Source of the DNA: Carettochelys insculpta
Taxonomy: Eukaryota > Chordata > Testudines > Carettochelyidae
Reading direction: 5' to 3'
Assembly: GCF_033958435.1 (NCBI RefSeq)
Contig: NC_134141.1
Location: forward strand, 101,287,001 to 101,351,000
Length of the DNA stretch: 64,000 nt
Positions 1-11,308 of the stretch are shown one piece after another. Every line of letters begins with the position of its first letter. The stretch's first letter is position 1. The position numbers were made by a program, and so were the translations under genes. Below the pieces are notes generated by a model. That model saw only the letters and a program-made list of their open reading frames with translations. It had not been told where the DNA came from and did not search any database.

Positions 1-540
1 CCTGGCACCTGCAGCCAGGGCAGCCTGGGCTCCCCCCACAGCTCCTGTGCAGCTCCGGGAGCAGTGCTCAGGACTCTGGCAGCTTCCCACAGTGGTTCTG
101 CTGGGCTCAGGGCTTCTACCTCCTCTGCTGCTCCAGCTGGGGCTTGGGGTAGCCTGAGCTGAAGGTTTCTGCTACCCATGTTTCTAGTTGAAGACTGGGG
201 CTTCTTCCCACTGCTCCTGCAGGGACTCAGGGTGATCCTGTATGGTCTATAGCCTTTGGGGCTTCTTCCGGGGTGTGGGCACCATTTTGCTCATGGACCC
301 ACAAATTGGCCACCATCATCTCTGGGAAGAGAGCACAGAAGTGAAGGTGATGGGCAGTCCCTCCCCACACAGCTTTGAAATCTGCTCCATTCATAATCCT
401 ATTTTAGGTCAGGACCCACCCCCCCCGGGTAGAAATCCTGAAATTTCAGACAAAATATTTGAATTTGTGAAATTGACTCATTTGAGAACCTTCTAGCAGT
501 GAAATTGATCAGAATGGATCATGAATTTGGTAGGGCTCTA
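1..540. mobile_element. hAT-like nonautonomous element, right end
   Basis: The end at 517-540 (atcatgaatttggtagggct, then cta) is nearly the same as the right terminus of the complete element at 18208-18685. Both also share an A+T-rich tract with repeated aaatt motifs just inside. The left end would lie outside the window or is lost. The first 300 bases are GC-rich and unlike the 18-kb copy, so this may be a longer member of the family or a composite. Confidence 0.5.
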
Positions 541-3409
541 CTTACGCTTGAGACTCAGGGCCTTCATACAAGTTAAATAGAGCCCAGCAGGTTAACTGTA
601 CACATTACCTGGTAGTATTACACAGCAAAACAGATACGTGGCATGTTTTATTTTTAATGAGTGAAGCCTGAAGTTGGAACAGGAACACAAAGCATGTTCT
701 AGTGTGGGGAATCCCAGACTTCTATGACCTTAAACAAGGGTTGAACAGAAAATCCCTCTGGAGCATCTGCTACTGTTACCACAAACACTTTACACACTAG
801 TAAATGATGACTTAGTATGAAAGAAACCAGATCACTAGTTATTTTTAATATTTATCCACATTTTGTTTTCATTTCAAGGAAGGCAGAGTTCATACATTAT
901 GGACTCAGACTTTAGCCCCGGGTAGTGGTTTCATGCACAAGCAGAAAGCATAAAGCACTGGGCAGATACAAATGCAAGGCAAAAGTCTCATTATAAAGCA
1001 AATATTTGGTCTTGCAGTCGGCTCAGTCTTCATGCTTCTGATTACCCAGGAAAAATATTTGCTAGTTGCAGGCAGGGGGAAGCCAAGTCTAACTTTGTGT
1101 GGAACCTCAATATTCAACCAACACAACAGGCGGGCAGAAATAAACATGACAGATGAGAAACCTCAAGATGTCCCTGACGAGAGGGGAAAAAAACAGAAGG
1201 TGGAAACAAACTTATGACTATGATGCAATATTGCGATTTACATGGATCCATTGCTACACCCACAATGGATACTGATACCTTATCATGTCCGTGTTTCCTC
1301 ACTACCTTTGTGACTAGAATTAGTGGTCTGGTAAGTTACATTAGGAGCTCATCTTTAGACCTCACACATGCCTTTTTCTCCTAATCAGCCAAAATGAACA
1401 AACCTACACAAACATCACCGCTGTCTTCATTATGAAGCATTTACCCGACAGATGTTCAGTCACTCATCTTGGCTGAACATTGGTAATCTGTGTAGGCTAA
1501 GCTCTCAAAGCATATGCAGCCTGTCAAAGCTTGGATTCTAATCTGAATTTCTGGGGCCATTCCCTTCACTCATGTACACTCCAATGAAGCTAGCCAGATT
1601 GCATGAGGCATAAAGAAGAACAGAACTCATTTAGTGACCAGCAAATCAGAGCTGAGCAATGTCTCATGAGATTTCCAAGCTAGTTCATGAGAACAGTCTC
1701 CGGGGTGGTTTTTCAGCTTTTAGCCTTGATTTGAACTGAGAAACCAAAGGGCATGGGCTGGTGGGGAGAGACACTGAAAATTAAAGATTAATGTGTATTC
1801 TATTATCTCTGACAGTTTCTCCCTAAAAACAGAGTACTGCTATACAGATTCCAATGTGCCACACAGCACAGAAGGCAGAGCTTTCTATCCACGGGGCATA
1901 TTCCAGAATGAGTCGCAGACCATTTAAAATTTCAAGAAACTACTTAAAATCCCCCTTTGTCATAAACTGTTCAAACTCTCAAGACCAGATCCTGCACTTT
2001 GTTCATGCGGGCTTGGCACTGTTTGAAGCATCTGTCTAGACATGCCTTCATCAGCTATGGTTATTTTCATGTTTCAATCAGCAAGTTTGTTGACAGCCTC
2101 AGCTAAGTGACCAAAGATTTACCGGCTACAGACACATAATTATTCGCAAACAGGTGCCAAGCCCGCATTCAGACAACTTTGTGGAGAAATGGGAAAAATG
2201 GATGTTATACTACAACTTCATGTGTTCCACTTTTACAGATGGAAGGAAAACACCAAATTCCAGGACCATTAGTCGGGTTCTGGCATCTTTCCGTGAGTGC
2301 TGAAATAGCTTTTAAAAAAAAAAAACAAACAAACACCTGACCAAACCAACCGATCCAGAGCTTTCAAAATAACATGCTATGTTGTTACATGGTGGTTACA
2401 CTTTAGAGAGCAACTTAATTATCTCCCAAGAGGTTATCTATGTGACTTTGAATTCAACGACTGAACATTATAATTGTACAGTTCTCTGCTACTACATTCT
2501 TCCCATACTAATGCTGGCGAACAGGGCTGCAACCAGTCTCATCTATTCTTCTATTATCTGCTGATGCTTTCATTTGCTCCATGGTACTGAGATCAAACTG
2601 TTCTTCCCTCCCTGCTAATGCTTCATCTGCATGTTTCTGTTGGGCACCCTCATTTCCTCACACCACTTGGAATCTACCCGACAGCTTCAGATGAAAATAT
2701 ATACATTGGCATTCAGAGTACATGTCCCAAGTATGGCCAGTGCGCGTTCCTGATTCTGGTGGAAATGAGCTGCTGACTTCTTGAATCTCTTTGCTGGTCA
2801 TGAAGTCTTTCAAAAATGCCCAAAATTTTTCATAGTCAGTTATTTCAACAGCATCTGGCAATGTATTTAATATTTTAGTAGATTGCCAGGTCTTCCATCC
2901 ATACATTAAGACCAAGATTATGTATGAATTGAAAATTCTGTTTTGTTCTGATTCTGTATGTGAGAGATATGACAATTTCCTGAATTAACTTTGAAAAACT
3001 GAAATTTATGAAATTATATATTATTTGGGCTGGGATTGTATATCACTCGTGTGTATGTGTATGAACGGGTACATACAGAGGGAGGTGGATAAAAAATGTT
3101 AAGACGTGGAAGTTCAAAACACTTTACTAAAAAAATGTTCCAGATAAGTACAGAATTTTGAGACAATAAATGTTTATTGGATTTCCTGGGCAATTCCTTG
3201 GGAGAGATGTGACCCAGGAACTTCTTGGTGTTAGCTGGCAGAGAGAATGGGGATACACAGAGCTATTCAGGGATCTACTCAGGCAGATAATTATTCACTA
3301 AAGGGTGTCATCCGATGATGCAAACAAGAGCCAGTAACATGCTGGTCATTATAAGCATTGTGAAGAGATTGTACATATTATATTAAAGGAGTTAGATGTT
3401 TGCACTGAA
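541..3409. other. Unannotated intron sequence
   Basis: AT-rich sequence with only short open frames and an A-rich run near 2315. No gene, RNA or well-defined repeat was recognised. Confidence 0.5.
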
Positions 3410-3622
3410 AAAGAGAAGTTACTCACCTGTAACAACGATGGTTCTTCGAGATGTGTCACCGTGGGTGCTCCACAATAGGTGTCGGGCTCGCCTGGTGCCG
3501 CAGATAGAAAATCTTCCAGCAGTTTCTCCTGGATCGCGCATGCGCCGGCGCGCGCCGCCCCCCTGCACGCCCCCGGCCGCGTGCACGATCCGGTCCCCGC
3601 CAGTTCCTTGACCAACCGCCTC
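3410..3622. repeat. DIRS copy 1, 3' inverted terminal repeat
   Basis: From about 3460 to 3622 this is the reverse complement of 9178-9330, including the GC-rich core cgcatgcgccggcgcgcgcc. The outermost part, 3410-3473, is not repeated at the other end. It is instead the reverse complement of 3678-3741 in the internal complementary region. Confidence 0.88.
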
Positions 3623-3677
3623 AGATGCTCCTGAAAAACACTAGACAGAGATCCGAACTGGGGAGGATGGGGGGGTG

Positions 3678-3780
3678 GTGGAGCACTCACGGGGACACAT
3701 CTCGAAGAACCATCGTTACTACAGGTGAGTAACTTCTCTTTCTTCTTCGAGTGGTCCCCGTGGGTGCTCCACAATAGGTG
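3678..3780. repeat. DIRS copy 1, internal complementary region
   Basis: Two joined blocks. Block 3678-3741 is the reverse complement of the extreme 3' end (3410-3473). Block 3742-3780 (ttcttcgagtggtccccgtg and following) is the reverse complement of the extreme 5' end (9315-9356). In DIRS elements such a region is proposed to splint the two ends of the DNA during circle formation. Confidence 0.85.
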
Positions 3781-3872
3781 ACTACCCAGCAGTAACCCAA
3801 GTAAGGAGGTGGGTAATCGGTTTATGTGCAGCTTGCCCCCGAGAGGACTGCTGTCGACAGACGGGTATCCTC

Positions 3873-4868
3873 TTAGAATACCCGAGGCAGGGCATAATGC
3901 TTGGCGAAGGTGTCATAGGATGACCAGGTCGCCGCTCTACAGATGTCTGTTAACGCAATGCCCTTGAAGAAGGCTGTTGACGTCGCCAACGCCCTGGTGG
4001 AGTGAGCCCTGGGCGGGGCCAGCAAAGGAGTCTTTCGAAGTTCGAAGCACATTTTTATACAGGACACAATGTGTTTTGAGATTCTCCGGGAAGAGAGACC
4101 TTGTCCTTTTGACCCAGGAGCGAGAGAGACTAGAATCCTGTCCGTTTTCCGGAAGGACTTAGTTCTGTCTGTGTAGAAGGCCAACGCCCTCCTCACATTT
4201 AGGAGATGCAGGCGTGCCTCCTTGCCGGAGCTGTGAGGCTTTGGGTAAAACGAGAGTAAAACTATTGGCTCCTTAAGATTGGACTCCAAAGAGACTTTTG
4301 GAACAAAGGCTGGGCGCAGCCTTAAGGTTACCACCTCCTTTGAGAATACTGTGCAGTGCAGCATTGCCATCACTGCTGCGAGCTCACTCACCCTGCTGGC
4401 TGACGTAGTTGCAAGGAGGAAGGTTGTTTTCATCGTAAGGAGATGTATGGGAACTGTGGCTAATGGTTCAAAAAGTGGACCCAATAGCATGCTGAGCACC
4501 AAGTCCAAATTCCACGATAGTAGAAGCGGTTTCCGGGGTGGGGGTACAGGTTTACCAGCCCCTTCAAGAACCTGGTAACGATAGGATGGGCGAATACCGT
4601 GAGCCCTTCCTCTGTATGCCGAAAGGCTGATATAGCGGCAAGGTGGACCTTTAGCGAGGATAGAGAAAAGCCCACCTCTCTTGAGGTCCAATAAGTATTC
4701 TAGTATTACAGGTATAGGAACGTCAAGGGGAGCTAACTGCTTGGCGAAACACCAGGCTGTGAATCGAGTCCATTTCTGCTTGTAAGTCCTCCTGGTGGAG
4801 GTCCTTCGGCTACATTCCAGGACTTGTTGTGCTCCCTCTGTACATGTGCTCTTTAGGAGGTGAGCCAT
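3873..4868 (-). pseudogene. Tyrosine recombinase of DIRS copy 1
   Basis: A 331-residue open frame starting MAHLLKSTC. The N-terminal core-binding part includes RRTSTRRTYKQKWTRFTAWC. The catalytic part has the first arginine in TSASRVSELA, the HxxR box in AHSTRA, and the nucleophile region FAKHYAL. The enzyme family performs strand exchange during integration. Compared with copy 2, residues at about 67-110 are out of frame: the frame shifts near 4670 and returns near 4535. The long open frame therefore hides two compensating indels and about 43 wrong residues, so the protein is probably inactive. Confidence 0.8.
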
Positions 4869-6512
4869 GGATTAGCCATGATTGTAGGTGCAGACCCTGA
4901 GGGTGCGGGTGCACTATGGACCCTTGAGCCCGCGGGAGTAAGTCCGGTGCCACCGGTAGAGGGAGCGGTGGGTGGTCCGACATACGCAGAAGCAAGGGAA
5001 ACCATTGCTGCCAATCTCAAGCGGGACTATGAGTATCATGTGAGCTCTCTCCCTTCTGGCTTTGTGCAAGACCTTGCGGATAAGCGCTGCAGGGGAAACG
5101 CGTAAAGTAGGGAGCCCTTCCATGAAAACATGAATGCGTCCCCCAGGGACCGCCGCCCCACTCCTGCCCTGGAGCAGTACTGGGGACACTTTTTTGTTGT
5201 ACTGGGTGGCAAACAGATTGATCTGGGGAAAACCCCTATGTACGAAAAATGCGTTGTAGCAGTTCGGAGCGGATCTGCCATTCGTGCGTGATTGCAAAGC
5301 GCCTGCTCAGCTGACCTGCTTTCACGTTGTGAGCGCCCAGCAAGTACGAGGCTTTCAACGTTACGTTGTTGGCGATGCACCGATTCCACAATCGGAGTGC
5401 TTCCGCACATAGGGCACGGGATCGTGCTCCCTCTTGTCGATTGATGTAGAAACATAGTGGAGGTACTGTCGGTATTGAATCCCGACTACTTTGCCATGCA
5501 GGTAATCTCGAAAATGTTTGCAGGCGTTGAACGCTGCTCTGAGCTCCAGTATGGATATGTGCGGTGTCTGTTCCGCAGGGGACCATAGCCCTTGCGTTAC
5601 CTTGTCGCTGATGTGCGCTCCCCATCCCATGTGGGTGGCGTCGGTAGTAAGAAAAGTAGAAATTTGTGGTTGGTGAAAAGGCACCCCCACTAGCAGATTC
5701 TTGGGGTTTTCCCACCACGCCAGGGATCTGCACACCTCTGTTGTGGGCGACACCACCCTGTGGACAGTGTGGGATGCCGGTTTGTAAACGCTCGCCAGCC
5801 AATGCTATGGGCTTGACATGTGTGACCTGGCATTCTGTACCACAAACGTCGCTGCCGCCATATGGCCCAGCAGCTGTAGGCACGATAAGATCGGCACTGT
5901 GGGGCTATATGTAATAACTTGCACCAGCGAACTGATTGCGCGGAAGTGGGCGTCGGGTAGGTACACCCTTGCTGTGATAGAGGTTATGCGTGCCCCTATG
6001 AACTCTATATGTTGTGTGCGTTCGGACTTCGACTTGCGAGGTTGATGACTAGGCCCAGCGAAGAAACGTGTCCGCTGTGACATGTCTCATGCGTGAGACC
6101 TCTGCCTTCGAGGACCCTTTTAGCAGGCAGTCACCCAGATATGGGAAAAATAAACACCCCCTGTCTGTGCAGGTAGGCTGACACCACTGCCAGGGTTTTG
6201 GTAAGACTCTGGGGGCCGAGGAGAGGCCAAACGGAAGAACCCTGTGCTGGAAGCGCTCCTGGCCGACCGTGAAGCGGAGGAAGCATCTGTGTGCCAGGTG
6301 GATTGTTATATGAAAGTAAGCATCTCGTAAGTCGAGTGCTGCAACCCAGTCTCCATCGTCCAGTGCCATGAGTATCAAGGCAACTGTGATCATCTGAAAC
6401 CGTTGCTTGTGCAAGTAACGGTTGAGGCCCCGAAGATCTAAGATGGGCCTCCAGTGTCCCGTTTTCTTCTCCGATAGGAAGTAGCGTCAATAAAAACCTT
6501 CCCCTGGAATTA
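4869..6512 (-). pseudogene. Reverse transcriptase/RNase H of DIRS copy 1
   Basis: Fragments in several frames match the intact protein of copy 2. They include ALDLRDAYFHITIH (fingers/palm), LPFGLSSAPRV, the RNase H start TTDATHMGWGAH and ELRAAFNACKHF. The catalytic box reads YLGD (6130-6141) where copy 2 has YLDD, a loss of one metal-binding aspartate. Several frameshifts separate the fragments. A TAA at 6510-6512 lies just before the GKGFY-like region, at the same alignment position as the TAA in copy 2. Confidence 0.85.
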
Positions 6513-6849
6513 TTCCAGCACTCTTTCTACCGCACTTGTGAACATAAGATGGGTCACCTTGTGCTTGAGCCTCGCCTCGTGGCAGCGTCCCTGAGGTGAG
6601 GCCTGGTGGGAGGCTTCGTCGGTGGAAGCGACTGGGAGGGGATTGCGTAACCGTGGCTATGATCTCCAGCGCCCATACGTCTGTGGTGATCTTTTGACAT
6701 TGGGAGTGGAACGGTCTGAGGCGATGATAGAACATGAGATGAGAGTGGCATTGAGCAAGGGTATTGATAGCGCAGCCCCCGACATACCCATCAAACTTGT
6801 TGCCTTTGAGGCCTGAACCGACGGCGTACAGCTTTGTTGAGAATGTCAC

Positions 6850-8811
6850 CTAGGGGTTCTGTACTGTTGCCGCTATTGATAGCGCCCTTGGCCGTAGCCC
6901 CGTTGATATTGAGCACGCTGTGGTTGTAAGCGTAGCGTCTTTGCTGAGGATAAAATTTTTCCCTCCTGTATGGGGGAGTATAAATGCCCGAGCTTCTAAG
7001 TGTAGCTCTCGAGTCCTTACTGGAGTGAGGGACCGAGTCGGTTGAGTCTGCAAAACAGCTTTTGTGTATCAAAGGGAAGGTCCACGATCTTCTCCTGTAG
7101 GTCCCTCGAGATACCCGACATCTGGGGCCAGGATCCTCTACGCATGACCACCGCTGTAGCCATTGAGCATGTCGCTGTGTCCGCCATGTCCAGGACAATC
7201 TGGACTCTCGTCTGTGATGCTGTGTAGCCCTCTTGAACAATCGCCTTTAACACCGGCTTTTTGTCTTCCGGGAGTGAAACCTTGAGGAGAGTAAGCCTGG
7301 AGTAATTATCAAAATTATTGTTTGCTAGGTGTGCCCATAATTTGCCATTCTCAATAGCAGGATGGTAGAGGAATATACCTTCCTGCCAAACAGCTCTAGC
7401 TTCTTAGCATCTTTGTCCGATCCCCCAGTTTGTACTGAGAAGGCTTTGACCTCTGCTGGGACAACCTGACCACCAAAGAATTTGTTGTGGGTGACTGAAG
7501 AGGAACTCCATGCCCTCTGCCGGGACGAAGTATTTCTTATCCGCTCTCTTGTTCGTAGGCGGAACAGAGGCCGGAGTCTGCCATATAGTAGTGGCTGACT
7601 CCAGAATGGCTTCGTCCAGCGGAATAGCAATTTTGGATGAAGCCGGGGGTCTCAAATTTTTCAGGAGGTTGTGATGTTTCTCCTGCACCTCTGCTGTTTG
7701 AATGTCTTGCGTGAAAGCCACCCTTTAAAACAGCTCCTGAAACTGTTTAAGGTCATCCCGGGGAGAGACATCCCCAGGGGCCATGGCCTCGTCTGGGTAG
7801 GATGAGGAGGAACCACTAAGGTAAACCTCCTTGGAACTCTCGGGTTCCTGCGGGAGATGACACACTTGCTCGCTGGAGGATTGTGAAGGAAGTCTCGGGG
7901 TTCTAAATTTAACTCCCCTTGAGACAACTGTGTTTCCGTCCCCGATCGGGAGCGCCCACGGGGGTATTGAGCGGCCGGGGGTGGGGACCTGCCCCTGGGT
8001 GCAGGCTTGTGGTTTATCTGTGTCCAGCCTGATAGGGACGACCATGGCAAGGGTCCGGAGATGGAGACCTGAACCACTCACAGGGTGTGTACCCCCGATG
8101 CCTGGGAGAGCGAGACCTCCACGGCGACACTGATAGAGGTGAAACTGGCTTGTGACAGTACTCCAGGGGGATCCAATCCCAGAAAATGGTGAAGGTGGCC
8201 CAAGCCGTGGTGATATCGGTTGGAGGAACGGAGAAGGCGGTTTTTTTTTTGTTTTGTTTCTTTTTCCCCCGATGGGCCGGTGGAGACACAGGCCTTTGGT
8301 GTGGCGTGTGTATCACAGGGGGAGGGCTTGGTGCTAACAGCAGCGCAGCCCTGTCCAGAGATGGACTGCGGTGCCGGGTTTTTGATGTTGCCTTGCCCCT
8401 CTTCTGCGGGGCCGGCACCGCCCCCTCCCCTGCCGGGAATCTCGGCCCCACTGTTAGCACTGCGCTCGGCACCGTCAGCTGTGGTGCTGCGCAGGTATCC
8501 CCCTCCAGTGCCTGCAGGCTCCGTGCCTGGCGCCCCTGCACCGCTGGTGTCGCGGGGGTCTGTGCCGCCTGTGACGGTGCCGCCGCCTTAGTATGCGGCC
8601 GGTAGCTGTGTGCTCCGCTCGTCCTGCTCGCTGCAGAAGCAGGGCAAGGACCGAGCCAGGGAGGGAAGACGGCTGGTAGCTGTGTGCTCTGCCCGTCCTG
8701 CTCGCCATTTCTGCACTGGGCGGGGGGGGACGGGGTGTCAGAGCACAGTGAGAAACCCTGCAATTCCCACAGGAGTCGGATGCCTTCGCTATGCCCCATG
8801 GAGGCCAGCAT
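6850..8811 (-). pseudogene. gag-like region of DIRS copy 1
   Basis: Fragments in different frames include a proline-rich N-terminal part (8014-8811), SGSSSSYPDEAMAPGDVSP (about 7780-7830), then DEAILESATTIWQTPASVPP (near 7600) and DKDAKKLELFGRKVYSS (near 7400). The last part, AIVQEGY through DLPFDTQKLF (7060-7253), matches copy 2. This is the first open region of vertebrate DIRS elements, assumed to be a nucleocapsid-like protein. At least four frameshifts break it. Confidence 0.7.
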
Positions 8812-9177
8812 AGCTTCACAGTATGACTCACGCTGTGTAAAAACCTGAAGAGGCCATTGTGGTGAGACCTTTATTATTAAGAGGGTACCTTAGCACTTAA
8901 TCTGTGCCTTTCCTCCTCAAAGAGTGATCACCGGCCTGCAGCAGCGGGAGGCCTAACGGCCTTTCACGTCCACTGTGTTCTTCTCTGCTCCTCTCTTTTT
9001 CCTTTTTCTTTTTTTTTTTTTTTTTTTTTTTTAACTGGTATTCTCTTTGTCTTTGCTTTCTCTCTTCTTTTTTTTTTTTTGTTTAATAACCGAAAAACAA
9101 CAAATTACACGTGGAAAAAAACCCACTAAGTAATCTGACTCTGGCCTTAGCCTGAGCGGATTCCGCCTGCAGCCGAT

Positions 9178-9356
9178 GGCGGTTGAGAAGGAACTGGCGG
9201 GGACCAGATTGTGCATGCGGCCGGGGGCGCGCAGGGGGGCGGCGCGCGCCGGCTCATGCGCGATCCAGGAGAAACTGCTGGAAGATTTCTGATCTGCGGT
9301 GCCGGGCGAGCCCGACACCTATTGTGGAGCACCCATGGGGACCACTCGAAGAAGAA
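9178..9356. repeat. DIRS copy 1, 5' inverted terminal repeat
   Basis: Reverse complement of the 3' repeat. Its outer edge, ccactcgaagaagaa, is complementary to block 3742-3780 of the internal complementary region. T-rich runs at 9008-9032 and 9069-9080 lie between it and gag. Confidence 0.88.
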
Positions 9357-10609
9357 CTGGAAAGGTTTCTGCTGTACTCAGTGTGTTGCGCTGGGAATCC
9401 CCGCTGAGCTGGTGGCTGGGGCCACACCCCCACCCCCAACAGGGCCCTGGGCTGGAGCTTGGTGGAGTGGGAGGCCCCAAGCTCCCCTATCCCCACCTCC
9501 TTGTGAGCCTAAGGCAGGGAGAACTTAGGCCACTGAGGCCTGAGGGCAGCACACAAACCCTCAGGAGTAAGGAGAGCAGGAGACCCTGCCACACACATAT
9601 TCAGAAAAAGCTCCAGCTGGCACAGAAACACAGCAGCCCATCTGTGTAATTTACAGTCACCAACTGATCTGCTGTCCACACTGATTCCCTGTTGAATACA
9701 CAGTTCAGACTGAGATGTCTTTCAAGATTCTTCAGCCTTCAGGGGATTGTTTTTAGATACCAAAGATGCCCCCTGCCCCTCCCCCGCCCTTTCACTTTAC
9801 AATCATTACCTCCTATGAGAGCTATGTTTTGACAAGAAAAATGAAGGGGACAACCAGTGGAAGAAGCTCACTTATGACAAAGAGAGGAAGCAGACCTAGA
9901 TACAGAAGTCACTCCCACCAGGCTAAAAATGATATGGAGCTGACCACTTTCAATTACAGACTAAACTCATTTCCTCAGCTTAGCTTTCCTCCAACAATTT
10001 CTTCACTCATACACAGATGCCCACCTCTTCAAACAAGCAAGAAAAAAAATCTATCAGACAAAACACCAAGATCAAGATATTTCTCCCACCAGCTGGACTG
10101 GAAGAAAGAGAGTGAGGATTTGTCTTCGCTACTGACCAGACCGACAGGGCAAAAATCTGTCCAGCAGTGGTAGATTTATCGCTCTCTGCCGCTTGTTCTT
10201 GTATCGATTCCAGTACTCCACCTCGCTGAAAAGTGCAAGAGGAGTTGACAGGAGAACATTGCGCATCTACACACCACAGTGAAGACACTGCATTAACTAG
10301 ATCTAAGCACGTCAGCTTATCCATGTTGCTGTAGTTGCATAGGTCAGAGCACTCTCCCCTTGTAGATCAGAGATACCTTATTTCTGTTTTTTTGTTAAGG
10401 GGGATTATAGACAGAAAAGTAACGGTATTATTTGGGGCACATTTGTTTTAAATTAGTGCCACTAGAAAGATTGGTTTATTGACTTAAAACAAAATAAAAT
10501 GTTTGTACATTTTCTATCTTTAAAGGGAAAGCTACAATATGGGCCAATGTTTGAGATAAAAGCCTGACAACCTCGATAGAGTCTTTTAAGGGTGAATCTA
10601 TTTCTTATT
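9357..10609. other. Unannotated intron sequence between DIRS copies
   Basis: Holds a 135-codon open frame (9766-10173) of low-complexity composition with no family resemblance, probably chance. Nothing else was recognised. Confidence 0.5.
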
Positions 10610-10702
10610 GTTGTGTCTAGACTAGCCCCCAACTTTGAAGGGGGCATGGTAATTAGGGTGTAGGGAGATTACTAATGAAGTGCCACGGTGCATATGCAGA
10701 CT

Positions 10703-10899
10703 TCATTAGGTTAAATTTCTCCTGCGGCAACTTCGAAGCATGAAACTTCGAAGTGCTGGCTTGCATGCAGCTGCGGGTCAGCCGTGGGTACTTGGAAGTG
10801 CCTGTGCTACTCTGAAGTCCATTTAATCTTCAAAATACACACAAGCTGGCACTTCGAAATGTCACACTTCGAAGTTGCTGCAGGGGAGGTCTAGCCTAA
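10703..10899. mobile_element. Small palindromic MITE nested in the 10610 MITE
   Basis: The two ends are inverted copies about 60 bp long, each containing gcaacttcgaag followed by ttcgaagtgc and ggcttg/agcttg. It sits between the left arm of the surrounding MITE and DIRS copy 2. Nothing is encoded. Confidence 0.65.
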
Positions 10900-10900
10900 T

Positions 10901-11112
10901 GAAAGAGAAGTTACTCACCGTAGTAACGGTGGTTCTTCGAGATGTGTCCCCGTGGGTGCTCCACAATAGGTGACGGGCTTGCCCGGCGCCGCAGATCGGA
11001 TCTTCCAAGCAGTTTCTGCCGGACCGCGCATGCGCCGGCGCGCGCCGCTCCCTTGCGCGCTCCTGGCCATGTGCGCGATCCGGTCCCCGCCAGTTCCTCG
11101 ACCAACCGCCTC
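10901..11112. repeat. DIRS copy 2, 3' inverted terminal repeat
   Basis: From about 10950 to 11112 this is the reverse complement of 15115-15260. Bases 10901-10964 are instead complementary to 11167-11230. Confidence 0.9.
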
Positions 11113-11166
11113 GGGTGCCCCTGCAAAACACTAACAGAGATCCGAAGCGGGGAGGATGGGCGGGAA

Positions 11167-11268
11167 GTGGAGCACCCACGGGGACACATCTCGAAGAACC
11201 ACCGTTACTACGGTGAGTAACTTCTCTTTCTTCTTCGAGTGTCCCCGTGGGTGCTCCACAATAGGTGA
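11167..11268. repeat. DIRS copy 2, internal complementary region
   Basis: Block 11167-11230 is the exact reverse complement of the 3' end (10901-10964). Block 11231-11268 is the reverse complement of the 5' end (15249-15290). The arrangement is identical to copy 1. Confidence 0.88.
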
Positions 11269-11308
11269 CTACCCAGCAGTAACCCAAGATAGGAGGTGGG
11301 TAATCGGA

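Larger units (their letters stand above)
3410..9356 (-). mobile_element. DIRS-type tyrosine-recombinase retrotransposon, copy 1 (decayed)
   Basis: A 5.9-kb element coding on the minus strand in the order gag-like, reverse transcriptase/RNase H, tyrosine recombinase. Terminal sequences at 3410-3622 and 9178-9356 are inverted copies of each other, and an internal complementary region lies beside the 3' repeat. This is the arrangement of DIRS elements, which are thought to integrate a circular DNA intermediate with a tyrosine recombinase and so leave no target duplication. None was seen. Every coding region has frameshifts, and the reverse transcriptase active site is mutated, so the copy is dead. 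It is about 1.5 kb longer than copy 2 because it keeps the first part of gag. Confidence 0.9.

Noticed and set aside
2658..2975. Minus-strand frame with IFNSYIILVLMYGWKTW, reminiscent of the end of a LINE reverse transcriptase
   Set aside because: Only about 20 residues look similar, and no neighbouring polymerase motifs were found. Too weak to call.
8014..8811. 265-codon frame in DIRS copy 1 as a separate gene
   Set aside because: Lies inside the element, in the gag position and strand, so it is treated as the start of gag rather than an independent host gene.
9766..10173. 135-codon open frame right of DIRS copy 1
   Set aside because: Low-complexity, proline/serine/lysine-rich composition, no recognisable domain, no splice context. 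Most likely chance.
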